Position numbers and translations under genes: made by a program. A DNA stretch of 64,000 bases, taken from positions 248,001-312,000 of the forward strand of contig JBAZNU010000004.1 of the NCBI GenBank assembly GCA_041649015.1, in the 5' to 3' direction. The notes under the pieces were generated by a model. The model had not been told where the DNA came from, searched no databases, and saw only the letters and a program-made list of their open reading frames with translations. Position 1 is the stretch's first letter. Each line of letters starts with the position of its first letter. The DNA is from Ignavibacteria bacterium. GTDB taxonomy: Bacteria; Bacteroidota; Ignavibacteria; Tepidaquicellales; Tepidaquicellaceae. This document shows positions 7,558-15,486 of this stretch, in pieces.

Positions 7558-9939
7558 ATGAAACTTACTTATCTGCTCGTTATAACTTTGTTATACACAG
7601 CTGTTTTTGCAAATCCGAGAATTCATCCTGATTTGCAAAACAAATTAAACAGTGCTTCACCTAATGAAAAAATCCCTCTGATGATTGTATTCAATAAGCA
7701 CTTATCTCTTAATGATTTTAACGATATCAGCTACGATACCCCTAAAAAAGAAAGACGTGCTATCGTAATTGATAGATTGATGAGGTTCGCCGACCAGTCT
7801 CAAAGACAGGTTAGGTTTTTTATTGACAGTAAAAAATCTTCAGGTGCCGCCGCCGATGTTGAAATCCTTTGGATTATTAATAGAATTGCTCTTAAAGCTG
7901 ACGTCAGTACTATTTACGACTTAGCGGAAAGTTTTGATGAAGTTATAATGCTTACTTATGACCCGGAATACCCGATGGAAGAGCTTCACGATACTAAGCA
8001 AACTACTCCTCCTTTTATCGGTGCGCTTACGAGCCCTCAGGCAATCGAACCTGGGATTACTCTAATGAATGCCGATGATTGCTGGGCTCAAGGTAATAAA
8101 GGTAAAGGAGTTCTTGTCGGTAATGCTGACGATGGCTTCTGGTGGAAACATCCTGACCTTGTCAAAGGTGTTTTCCAAAACCTTGGCGAAGATGCCAATA
8201 ATAACGGAATGACTGTTATATGGGGATCTGGGACAACCTCGGTTTTTGACCCGGGTGATATTAATGGTGTAGATAATGATGGTAATGGAAAAGTTGATGA
8301 CCTGATAGGATGGGATTACACGACTAATAGTTATAACATTACTACTGCATCTCATGGTTCTGCTACTCTTGGACACGTTGTCGGTGATGGCACCATGGGT
8401 ACTCAGACTGGCGTCGCTCCTGAGTCGAAATGTTTGCTTAATCGTAACAATTCTGGACAGTCACAGCAGATGGCTGCTTTTCAGTATGCCCTGCTTATGG
8501 GTGTTGATGTTTTTACCAGTTCTTTAAGCTGGAAATGGAGCATGTCTCCTAAACCTGATTATTCTGCTATGAGACTAGCAACCGATATGTCTCTGGCCGG
8601 TGGTATGATTCATACTAATTCAACAAGTAATGACGGTAATAATAGAGGTGTGCCTCTTAATATTTCTACAGCAGGCAATTGTCCTCCGCCATGGCTTCAC
8701 CCTGAACAAACATTAAGAGGTAATGTCAGCGGTGTTATCGGTGTTGGTAATGTAAGTTGCGCTACTGATATTATCTCTACCTCCTCTCCTTGGGGTCCTA
8801 CTACATGGGGAAACTGGGCACTCTGGGGTACCTACACGTATCCCATAGATTCAAATCATAAAGATTATCCATATAGCAGAACTACACCCGTTGAGCCCGA
8901 CTCTATGGGTCTGAAAAAGCCCGATGTTTCAGCTCCGGGTGAAGGTTCTATTTCTACTTACGTAAGCTCAGGTACTGGTTATGGTGGTTCATTCGGAGGC
9001 ACTTCTTCCGCAACGCCCCATACTGCAGGTTGTGTTGCCTTGATGCTTTCGGTAAATCCGGAAATGTTACCACAAGATGTTTCAAAAGTAATCGAATTAA
9101 CAGCCGTTGAAAAAGGCGATCCGGGAAAAGATTATAGATATGGAACAGGAAGAATTGATGCATTCGCCGCTACAAACTCGCCAAAGTTTACTCTCGAAGG
9201 TATTAACAATGGTAGTAATATGCTTATCAACAGCACTCTCGCTGCCAGCGATACTGCAAGAGAACTCGTAGGATTAAAAATCTCTACAACTGTTAACCCA
9301 CAGGTCGGCTCATTAAAACTACTGAAGTTTGGGATGACCACAAACGCAACTGCTTCAAACATAACCTCTTTCGACCTTTACTGGGATAAAGATAGGAATA
9401 ACGTTGTTTCAGCTGGCGATATTATACTTAAATCACATCCTTTTGTTAACGGACCTCTTACATTCGATAGCCTGAAGTTTAAGTTTCTCGATACAGCAAG
9501 AACACTTATTCTTGCCGCAAGAACTACTTCTACAGCAACTGGCTCTATGAACGTAAATATTGGACTGACTGATACAAATCAAGTAGTCGCTTATTACACA
9601 ACTAAACCATTTGCGACTAATTTCCCGTTCGGTTCAGTTACTTCATTATCAGGTAATGAACAGACTATGACTTATTCATTATCTCAGAATTATCCGAATC
9701 CGTTCAATCCTTCAACGATAATAAGTTATTCTGTCGCAAAGGAATCAATGGTTTCAATCAAAGTGTTTGACGTACTCGGTAGGGAAGTAGCTACACTCGT
9801 TAACTCAAGAAAGATTGCTGGTAATTATCAAGTAGAGTTTGATAGTCGTGATTATAATAATTTATCTTCTGGCATGTATTTCTATAGAATTAACGCCGGT
9901 GATTTTACAGACCTCAAACGAATGATGCTTATCAAGTGA
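7558..9939 (+). CDS. Secreted subtilisin-like (S8) serine protease with type IX sorting domain
   Basis: A 793-residue exported peptidase. A Sec signal peptide (MKLTYLLVITLLYTAVFA) is followed by a propeptide-like region to about residue 150, then an S8 catalytic domain. The likely triad is Asp191 or Asp192 in VLVGNADDGF, His266 in HGSATLGH and Ser483 in GGTSSATPH. The C-terminal 80 or so residues (YSLSQNYPNPFNPST then GREVATLVN and YFYRINAG) are a Por/type IX secretion sorting domain, so the protein is probably exported across the outer membrane and surface-attached or released. I start at ATG 7558 with AAGGAG at 7543-7548; an upstream TTG lies inside the nuo terminator. The aspartate motif is bacillopeptidase F-like rather than the common DTG form. 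Confidence 0.9.
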   Translation: MKLTYLLVITLLYTAVFANPRIHPDLQNKLNSASPNEKIPLMIVFNKHLSLNDFNDISYDTPKKERRAIVIDRLMRFADQSQRQVRFFIDSKKSSGAAADVEILWIINRIALKADVSTIYDLAESFDEVIMLTYDPEYPMEELHDTKQTTPPFIGALTSPQAIEPGITLMNADDCWAQGNKGKGVLVGNADDGFWWKHPDLVKGVFQNLGEDANNNGMTVIWGSGTTSVFDPGDINGVDNDGNGKVDDLIGWDYTTNSYNITTASHGSATLGHVVGDGTMGTQTGVAPESKCLLNRNNSGQSQQMAAFQYALLMGVDVFTSSLSWKWSMSPKPDYSAMRLATDMSLAGGMIHTNSTSNDGNNRGVPLNISTAGNCPPPWLHPEQTLRGNVSGVIGVGNVSCATDIISTSSPWGPTTWGNWALWGTYTYPIDSNHKDYPYSRTTPVEPDSMGLKKPDVSAPGEGSISTYVSSGTGYGGSFGGTSSATPHTAGCVALMLSVNPEMLPQDVSKVIELTAVEKGDPGKDYRYGTGRIDAFAATNSPKFTLEGINNGSNMLINSTLAASDTARELVGLKISTTVNPQVGSLKLLKFGMTTNATASNITSFDLYWDKDRNNVVSAGDIILKSHPFVNGPLTFDSLKFKFLDTARTLILAARTTSTATGSMNVNIGLTDTNQVVAYYTTKPFATNFPFGSVTSLSGNEQTMTYSLSQNYPNPFNPSTIISYSVAKESMVSIKVFDVLGREVATLVNSRKIAGNYQVEFDSRDYNNLSSGMYFYRINAGDFTDLKRMMLIK

Positions 9940-9969
9940 TTCTGAATTAAATTTCTCTTTATAAACACA

Positions 9970-9998
9970 AAAGGCGGTCATTCCGGACCGCCTTTTTT
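9970..9998 (+). terminator. Strong terminator, probably bidirectional
   Basis: AAAGGCGGTC (9970-9979) pairs perfectly with GACCGCCTTT (9986-9995) around a 6-base loop, followed by a T run to 9998. It sits 30 bases after the protease stop. The A run on the other side could serve the convergent minus-strand gene ending at 10094. Confidence 0.9.
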
Positions 9999-10093
9999 AT
10001 TTCAAAAGTGTTTCGTAATCGTCTCTAGCAACTTAATCTGTAGTTAGTGTAGTCCCGTAAGGACGACATATAAAATATTTCGTTAAACAATTT

Positions 10094-10852
10094 TTAATCC
10101 AGCGAAAAACTCACATTCACAACCGCTGTTATTGTCTTCTCAAGCGACGACACATCGTTGACTCCATAGTCCGATACTTCTGTGGAGTTCTTTGCATTAA
10201 TCTGCATAACACCCGTTTTTGAAGAACGTACATCACCCACACTATTTCCCGTTGCCTTTGCTATCTGCTCTGCCCTTGTCTTTGCATCCTGTGCAGCGAG
10301 TCCTATCATCTCTATCTTTAAATCGCTTAATTTTGTGTAAAGAAACCTCGGTGGATTCGAGTTTATTGAAATACCCTGATTTATCAATTCTGTAACGGTT
10401 CTTGAAAGTCTGTCTATCTTTTCTACTTCCTGAGACTCAACCGATACATTCTGAGTTAATCTATATCCTATCACTTTCCCTGTACTATAACTCTCACCTA
10501 AGTACATCTCCCCACGCGATTTCTGCTCATAAAGCTCTGTTGTGTTAATTGATGAAAATACTATTTTCTCCTCAGGAAATCCGAATGATACTAAATAGTT
10601 TTTCACCTTAGAATTCGTCTCAAGAAGTTTAGCATAAGCGTCTGTCATTGACGGAGATTCATTCGAAAAAGAACCATCCCATATCCCTAAATCAGACTTT
10701 ATCTCTTTCGAAGCTGATCCCGTTACAGCTATGGTTACGTTGCTGCTCGCTACCTTTCTCCATGTTCCTGAAATAATAAATGCTGCTATTATAAAACCAA
10801 TCGCTAATATCACCGCAAATGGTAAATAGTTGTTTCTGCTCTGGTTTTCCAT
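10094..10852 (-). CDS. SIMPL domain protein (DUF541), membrane-anchored
   Basis: A 252-residue protein with one N-terminal transmembrane helix (about residues 12-29) and a SIMPL/DUF541 domain. Family features are the opening strand VTIAVTGSASKEIKSDLGIW, the middle YRLTQNVSVESQEVEKIDRL and the helix AAQDAKTRAEQIAKATG, followed by a final strand TAVVNVSFSLD. SIMPL proteins are periplasmic or surface proteins of mostly unknown function (some linked to oxidative stress, one to signalling in animals). The topology suggests a periplasmic domain anchored in the inner membrane. It is transcribed alone toward the protease gene. Confidence 0.85.
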   Translation of the reverse strand: MENQSRNNYLPFAVILAIGFIIAAFIISGTWRKVASSNVTIAVTGSASKEIKSDLGIWDGSFSNESPSMTDAYAKLLETNSKVKNYLVSFGFPEEKIVFSSINTTELYEQKSRGEMYLGESYSTGKVIGYRLTQNVSVESQEVEKIDRLSRTVTELINQGISINSNPPRFLYTKLSDLKIEMIGLAAQDAKTRAEQIAKATGNSVGDVRSSKTGVMQINAKNSTEVSDYGVNDVSSLEKTITAVVNVSFSLD

Positions 10853-11513
10853 AATGAAGTTTTTTGTTTTATATTCCGAAAATAACTAAATGTTCCCCAA
10901 ATATCAAACAAATTTATAATCTTACTTTTTGACATATTTACACTTTGAAAAATTAATTCAATGATGCTGTCTTCCCATATATTTAGAGTCATTAAACTTT
11001 CATTTGCTTTAATTGGGCTTCATTTCTCTCATAATACATGTAACAAAAATCTCAATAAATATGAAACGAAGTACTAAAATTCGATAATTTGTCTCTTTTG
11101 TATAACAAATAACCAGTTTTTCCTTCTTACAAAATAAGTCATTAGAAACAAATTTTATATAGGGTTTTTAAATGCATGAATATCAAATCAACAATATTAT
11201 ATAAGTGCGCACAAAGTGCGCATAATGTGCGCATAAAGTACGCATAATTATTACTTCAAACCCATATAAATTATCCTTTTTTATCACGCTGTAAAATATT
11301 TTAAATTTAAAACAGTAAATTATCATTCCCTTTTTTGTCTTTCTTTAAAGGAGTATATTTATTATTAATTTTAGTAGTTGTGTCGTAATGCATAAATAAT
11401 AGCATATTATATTTCTTATAGATTTGTCAATATAATAAAAACTGCAATTGAAAAGTGTTTTTTAATTTTGTAAATTCTATAAGCATTAATCTCATTCACT
11501 TACAATTTTATAA
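10853..11513. other. Divergent intergenic region, 661 bases, with one 11-bp tandem array
   Basis: This AT-rich gap separates the SIMPL gene (minus strand) from the phosphatase operon (plus strand). Apart from the 11-bp array at 11203-11246 I see no gene, tRNA or clear terminator. Promoters for both flanking genes should lie here, but none matched a consensus well enough to call. Confidence 0.6.
11203..11246. repeat. Four tandem copies of an 11-bp unit (AAGTGCGCATA)
   Basis: The four units are AAGTGCGCACA, AAGTGCGCATA, ATGTGCGCATA and AAGTACGCATA, head to tail without gaps. Three contain the palindromic hexamer TGCGCA. The array lies between divergent genes, 268 bases before the phosphatase start. 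The same 11-bp period with unrelated units recurs at 31263, 48724 and 63167. Confidence 0.9.
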
Positions 11514-13076
11514 ATGCAAAGTACAGCTAAAAATGTTCTAATACTTGATGATGATCTTATTCTACAGAAAATCTTAGGTACGGCGTTAAGAAAAAAGGGA
11601 TATAATACTTTTACTGCAGGTACTACGAGTGATGGCTATGATGTACTTACTTCTAATCATATTGATATTGTTCTCAGCGATATAATTCTGCCGGGTGATG
11701 ACGGATTTTGCTTTTGTAAAAAAGTTAGAGAAAATCCCAAGCACAAAACCCTTCCGTTTATTTTTATTTCCTCAAAACATGCGATAGAAGATAAGGAGTA
11801 CGCCTTAAGCCTTGGTGCTGATGATTTTATAACAAAACCTGTTAATACGGACGAGTTATACATTAAAATGGAAGCTCTGTTTAAGCGCCTTGAAATATAT
11901 AAAATCTATGGTGTACGTGAAAAGATTGAAGATCAAGTTGAAGACAGGAAGCCTCTCATTTTGCTCGTCGATGATGATATTTTCAACAAGGAGATTTTGA
12001 AGTTTGAACTTAAAGAAACAGGATTTGATTGCCTCACTGCCGATAATGCTTTAGATGGATTCGAACTTGCTAAAAATAAGAGACCCGATATTATACTTTC
12101 AGATTTGATGATGCCGGATGTCGACGGTTTTGAATTCCGGCGTATGACACTTAAAGAACCGTTGCTTAAAGATGTTGCTTTTATTTTCCTAACTTCCATA
12201 AACGAGGAAGAAGCTCTCATTAAAGGTTATGACCTTGACATAAAGGATTATATTATTAAAACCTCGAACCCCAAATTGATTTGTATTCGAGTTAAAAACA
12301 TCGTAATGAATCTGCGTAAAGAACGTAGAAAAGCACTAAACGAATTGCAGGAAGCTGCGAGTAATATCAGCATGGAAGTAATTCCGGCTAATGCACCCGA
12401 TTTTGAGGGGTATCAAATCAAGCACTGGCACGTTCCTTATAAGGGAATGCCGGGTGGAGACTTCATCGACTACATTAGAATTGATGCCAATAGAATGTGC
12501 ATTATACTTGGTGATATTATGGGTAAACAATGGGGCGCATGGTTCTTTGCCTTTTCATTCATTGGTTATATTAGAAGTGCTGTGAGAATATCAATTAATT
12601 CCGTAAATGAAATCACCGCAAGTGAGATTCTAAAAAGAGTTAATGAAACAGTTTACAACGACTCCAAAATATCGGAAATATTCACAACAGTTTCTTGTTT
12701 GATTCTTAATAACAAAAATAATACTGTAGAATATTCAGGTGCTGGTGACCTAAGTATTCTAAAGTACTGTGCTGAAAATAGTAAAGTATCTGTATATAAC
12801 TCCGAAGGTATGCTTCTCGGTTTGTCTCAGGATGGTGAGTATAACAACATTGAAATTTCTGTAAATAAAAATGACGAGATAATACTCTTTACTGACGGTA
12901 TTATTGAATCAAGAAATAAAGAGGGGATACAGTTCGGTATGGCGTCTGTTATTAATACTCTTGAGTTTACTGATGTGGATACTGATAGGTTAAATGTTCT
13001 TAAGGATACTTTCTCAGGTTACACAGAGAGTAATTTTGAAGATGATATTACTTTATTAACAATAAAAACACTTTAA
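11514..13076 (+). CDS. REC-REC-PP2C (RsbU/SpoIIE-like) response regulator phosphatase
   Basis: A 520-residue protein with two receiver domains followed by a SpoIIE-type PP2C phosphatase. REC1 (about 6-120) has the acidic cluster DDD, phosphoacceptor Asp56 (IVLSD) and FITKP lysine. REC2 (about 148-265) has VDDD, IILSD and YIIK. The phosphatase domain (about 310-520) shows GGDFID, LGDIMGKQWGAW, TDGIIES and DDITLL, the metal-binding motifs of the family. The expected role is to dephosphorylate an anti-sigma antagonist (STAS) protein when a receiver is phosphorylated; a STAS gene (14561) and an RsbW-like gene (14916) lie just downstream. Only the partner kinase for the receivers is not identified. 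Confidence 0.9.
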   Translation: MQSTAKNVLILDDDLILQKILGTALRKKGYNTFTAGTTSDGYDVLTSNHIDIVLSDIILPGDDGFCFCKKVRENPKHKTLPFIFISSKHAIEDKEYALSLGADDFITKPVNTDELYIKMEALFKRLEIYKIYGVREKIEDQVEDRKPLILLVDDDIFNKEILKFELKETGFDCLTADNALDGFELAKNKRPDIILSDLMMPDVDGFEFRRMTLKEPLLKDVAFIFLTSINEEEALIKGYDLDIKDYIIKTSNPKLICIRVKNIVMNLRKERRKALNELQEAASNISMEVIPANAPDFEGYQIKHWHVPYKGMPGGDFIDYIRIDANRMCIILGDIMGKQWGAWFFAFSFIGYIRSAVRISINSVNEITASEILKRVNETVYNDSKISEIFTTVSCLILNNKNNTVEYSGAGDLSILKYCAENSKVSVYNSEGMLLGLSQDGEYNNIEISVNKNDEIILFTDGIIESRNKEGIQFGMASVINTLEFTDVDTDRLNVLKDTFSGYTESNFEDDITLLTIKTL

Positions 13077-13091
13077 AACGGTATTATTCAT

Positions 13092-14531
13092 TTGACGCTC
13101 ACTTTGGAAATATTGTTCTGGATCTCAGTTATTATCGTTATTTATTCTTATGTTGGATATGGCGTTCTTATCACAATCATATCGAAAATCCCTTTCTTAA
13201 TGAAGCTTTTTCCTAAACCTGTTAATTATATCAGAGAGGAATATGTAGAACCGGATGAAAATAATTACATTCCTTATGTGAGCATGATAATCTCCGCTTC
13301 CGGAGAACCGAAAGAAATTATTCGAGAGAAAATTATTAATACGTTGGAACTTAATTATCCGTATGATAAGCTTGAAGTAATTTTTGCTATTGCTTACGAT
13401 TCTACAATCAATAATGACGAAACTGTTAACGAATTCTATAATGCTTTCATGGGTGATAACTTCGTCCTGGACCTTAGCGAGAAAGAAGAAGAATTGTATG
13501 CACGTTTCTTGCAATTCGAAAATATAAATGAGTCACGTAATGCTGAATTTCTCGAAGCGGTGGAAAAGAATTTATTTGAGGTTAATGCTAATTCTGAAGA
13601 GATCAGAGAAAATACTAAAAGGAAAATAGATGAGCATTTAAGCGGTGGAGATAAAATATCTAAACTTAAAGTTCTCGTAACTAAAGATATTGAAAGAAAA
13701 GGTAAAATATCACAGGTCAATAGAACCGTCTCAGTTGCTTCAGGGGAAATACTTGTTTTTTCTGATGCAAACTCAATGTTTAACAAGGACTCAATTAAAA
13801 ATCTAACAAAACACTTCAGAAATAAACAGGTAGGATGCGTTGCAGGAGAGAAAAGAGTAAGAAAAAACGTAAATTCTACAAGCGGTGAAGGAGAAGGTCT
13901 CTACTGGAAATATGAATCGTATCTTAAGAAAATCGATTCCAAAATATGGACTACTGTTGGTGCTGCAGGAGAAATATTTGCGATAAGAAAGTCTCTTTGG
14001 GGTATCGGAATTGAACATAATGCTATAATTGAAGATTTTGTTCTGTCAATGCGAGTCGCTCAAAACGGATATAGAGTCGTTTATGAGCCCGATGCATATG
14101 CCGAAGAAGATCCCACAAAGGATATGAAGTCTGAATTCATACGCCGGAGAAGAATTGCTGCAGGTGGCTTCCAGTCAATTGTCTGGTTAAAGGGGTTGCT
14201 TAATCTTTTTAAATACCGGGTTCTTACTTTTCAATATGTGTCTCACCGGGTTTTAAGATGGGCTGTGGTTCCGTTTTTGTTGCCTCTAATATTGATAATT
14301 AACATTTTTTTATTAACCATTTCTTCACCTTTATATCTTGCATTGTTTGTTATGCAGATATTGATTTATATTATGTCGTTAATCGGCTATTTACTTGAAA
14401 AAAAGAAAATTAAGATTAAGATTTTTTATTTACCTTATGTTATTATTACTATGAATATCGCTGCATATGTCGGATTGAAGCGATATTTGAAATCACAGCA
14501 AAATGTAGTATGGGAAAGAGTATCAAGATAA
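13092..14531 (+). CDS. Membrane GT2 glycosyltransferase with acidic insertion
   Basis: A 479-residue family 2 glycosyltransferase. One N-terminal transmembrane helix (about 5-35) precedes the GT-A domain; FSDANSMF (about 219) holds the metal-binding acid motif, IIEDFVLSMRVAQNGYRVVY the acceptor/ED motif and RRRRIAAGGFQS the QxxRW-like position. Three to four C-terminal helices follow. Unusually, about 85 Glu/Lys/Asn-rich residues (about 110-195) are inserted between the second GT-A strand (VIFAIAYDS) and the KGKISQVNR helix. The start is TTG 13092, chosen because it supplies the first helix. It sits between the phosphatase and STAS genes, suggesting control with or by that module. Confidence 0.8.
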   Translation: MTLTLEILFWISVIIVIYSYVGYGVLITIISKIPFLMKLFPKPVNYIREEYVEPDENNYIPYVSMIISASGEPKEIIREKIINTLELNYPYDKLEVIFAIAYDSTINNDETVNEFYNAFMGDNFVLDLSEKEEELYARFLQFENINESRNAEFLEAVEKNLFEVNANSEEIRENTKRKIDEHLSGGDKISKLKVLVTKDIERKGKISQVNRTVSVASGEILVFSDANSMFNKDSIKNLTKHFRNKQVGCVAGEKRVRKNVNSTSGEGEGLYWKYESYLKKIDSKIWTTVGAAGEIFAIRKSLWGIGIEHNAIIEDFVLSMRVAQNGYRVVYEPDAYAEEDPTKDMKSEFIRRRRIAAGGFQSIVWLKGLLNLFKYRVLTFQYVSHRVLRWAVVPFLLPLILIINIFLLTISSPLYLALFVMQILIYIMSLIGYLLEKKKIKIKIFYLPYVIITMNIAAYVGLKRYLKSQQNVVWERVSR

Positions 14532-14560
14532 TTTTTATAAACTAATTAAAGCTCAATATT

Positions 14561-14899
14561 ATGAATTTTATTATTAGTGAAGAAAAAGGGATTTCAATAA
14601 TTGAGATCAGCCTTAAAAGGGCCACTGCTGAAAACGTAAAAGAATTTAAAGATTTCTTGTTCAAATTAATTGATGTCGATAAAAAACAAAAGCTTATTAT
14701 CGATCTATCTAATGTTGAATTTGTTGACAGTTCATTTTTAGGAGCTATAGTTTCTGGACTTAAAAAAGTTACTGCAATAAAAGGAGATATCAAAATTCTC
14801 GGTCTTCAGCCACCTGTAAGAGCAATGTTTGAATTAACAAGGCTTTACAAGGTATTTGAAGTATTTGATAACAAACTGGACGTTATTAATAGTTTTTAA
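14561..14899 (+). CDS. STAS domain anti-sigma factor antagonist (RsbV/SpoIIAA-like)
   Basis: A 112-residue single STAS domain. The hallmark LIIDLSNVEFVDSSFLGAIV contains the phosphorylatable serine (about residue 57-58) of the DSS-x-LGA motif, and the preceding and following strands match SpoIIAA folds. In partner switching the unphosphorylated form binds an RsbW-type kinase and frees that kinase's target. The upstream PP2C phosphatase and the immediately downstream RsbW-like ATPase (gap 16 bases) make a complete phosphatase-antagonist-kinase set. No sigma factor is present nearby. Confidence 0.9.
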   Translation: MNFIISEEKGISIIEISLKRATAENVKEFKDFLFKLIDVDKKQKLIIDLSNVEFVDSSFLGAIVSGLKKVTAIKGDIKILGLQPPVRAMFELTRLYKVFEVFDNKLDVINSF

Positions 14900-14915
14900 A
14901 TTAAATTAATCATAT

Positions 14916-15479
14916 ATGGAAAAACGTTCTTTTTCCATTAATTCTTCTTTACCTGAAATAAATAAGGTAAACGACGACTTTGATGCTCTGCTCTCTGAAC
15001 ATTTGAGCGGTAAACTTAATTTTGAATGTGGTAAAAAATTCATTGAAGAATTCAAAGTTATAAGCTATGAATTGTTCTCTAATTGTATTATTCATAATGA
15101 TTCTCCCTCCCTTTGTTTTGAAATAGTTCTCGATAATGATGTTGTTGAACTAAGCTTATACTCACGTGGGAAAGGTTTTGGGCTTAAACCGCTCTACAAT
15201 AATAAATCCTCTCTGGTATATTCTGCACCATTCCCAAAGCATATTCATAATCAGGTAATTACAGTATATCAGGGAATTGAAAGTACAGTTAACTGTAAAA
15301 TATTAAATCAAAATACTATACTGTTTCAATTATGTAAACTAAAAAAGGGGTCTTTGAAAACCTGCTCGCTTCCTGAACATTTTGGACTTTATCTTATTAC
15401 ATCCCTAACAGACAGGTTTGAATACTCACGTTCTGATGTTGGTGTAGATGTTTTTAAAATTTCTAAATTAATTAAATGA
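14916..15479 (+). CDS. RsbW-like anti-sigma / serine kinase HATPase, divergent
   Basis: A 187-residue protein that I read as a GHKL ATPase of the RsbW/SpoIIAB type. The N-box equivalent is VISYELFSNCIIHND (about 49-63), the G1 box is degenerate (YSRGKGFG, where the family has DxGxGF) and the C-terminal motif FGLYLITSLTDRFEYSRSD followed by GVDVFKI matches the family's end. About 60 extra residues lie between the G1-like and final motifs. It follows the STAS gene by 16 bases and precedes the sugar-transferase fusion by 7. Loss of the G1 aspartate suggests it may bind without phosphorylating, or bind ATP atypically. The family call is moderately certain. Confidence 0.7.
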   Translation: MEKRSFSINSSLPEINKVNDDFDALLSEHLSGKLNFECGKKFIEEFKVISYELFSNCIIHNDSPSLCFEIVLDNDVVELSLYSRGKGFGLKPLYNNKSSLVYSAPFPKHIHNQVITVYQGIESTVNCKILNQNTILFQLCKLKKGSLKTCSLPEHFGLYLITSLTDRFEYSRSDVGVDVFKISKLIK

Positions 15480-15486
15480 GCTGCTC

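Noticed and set aside
11203..11246. CRISPR-like array
   Set aside because: The units are 11 bp with no spacers and no cas genes are in the window; likewise for the arrays at 31263, 48724 and 63167.
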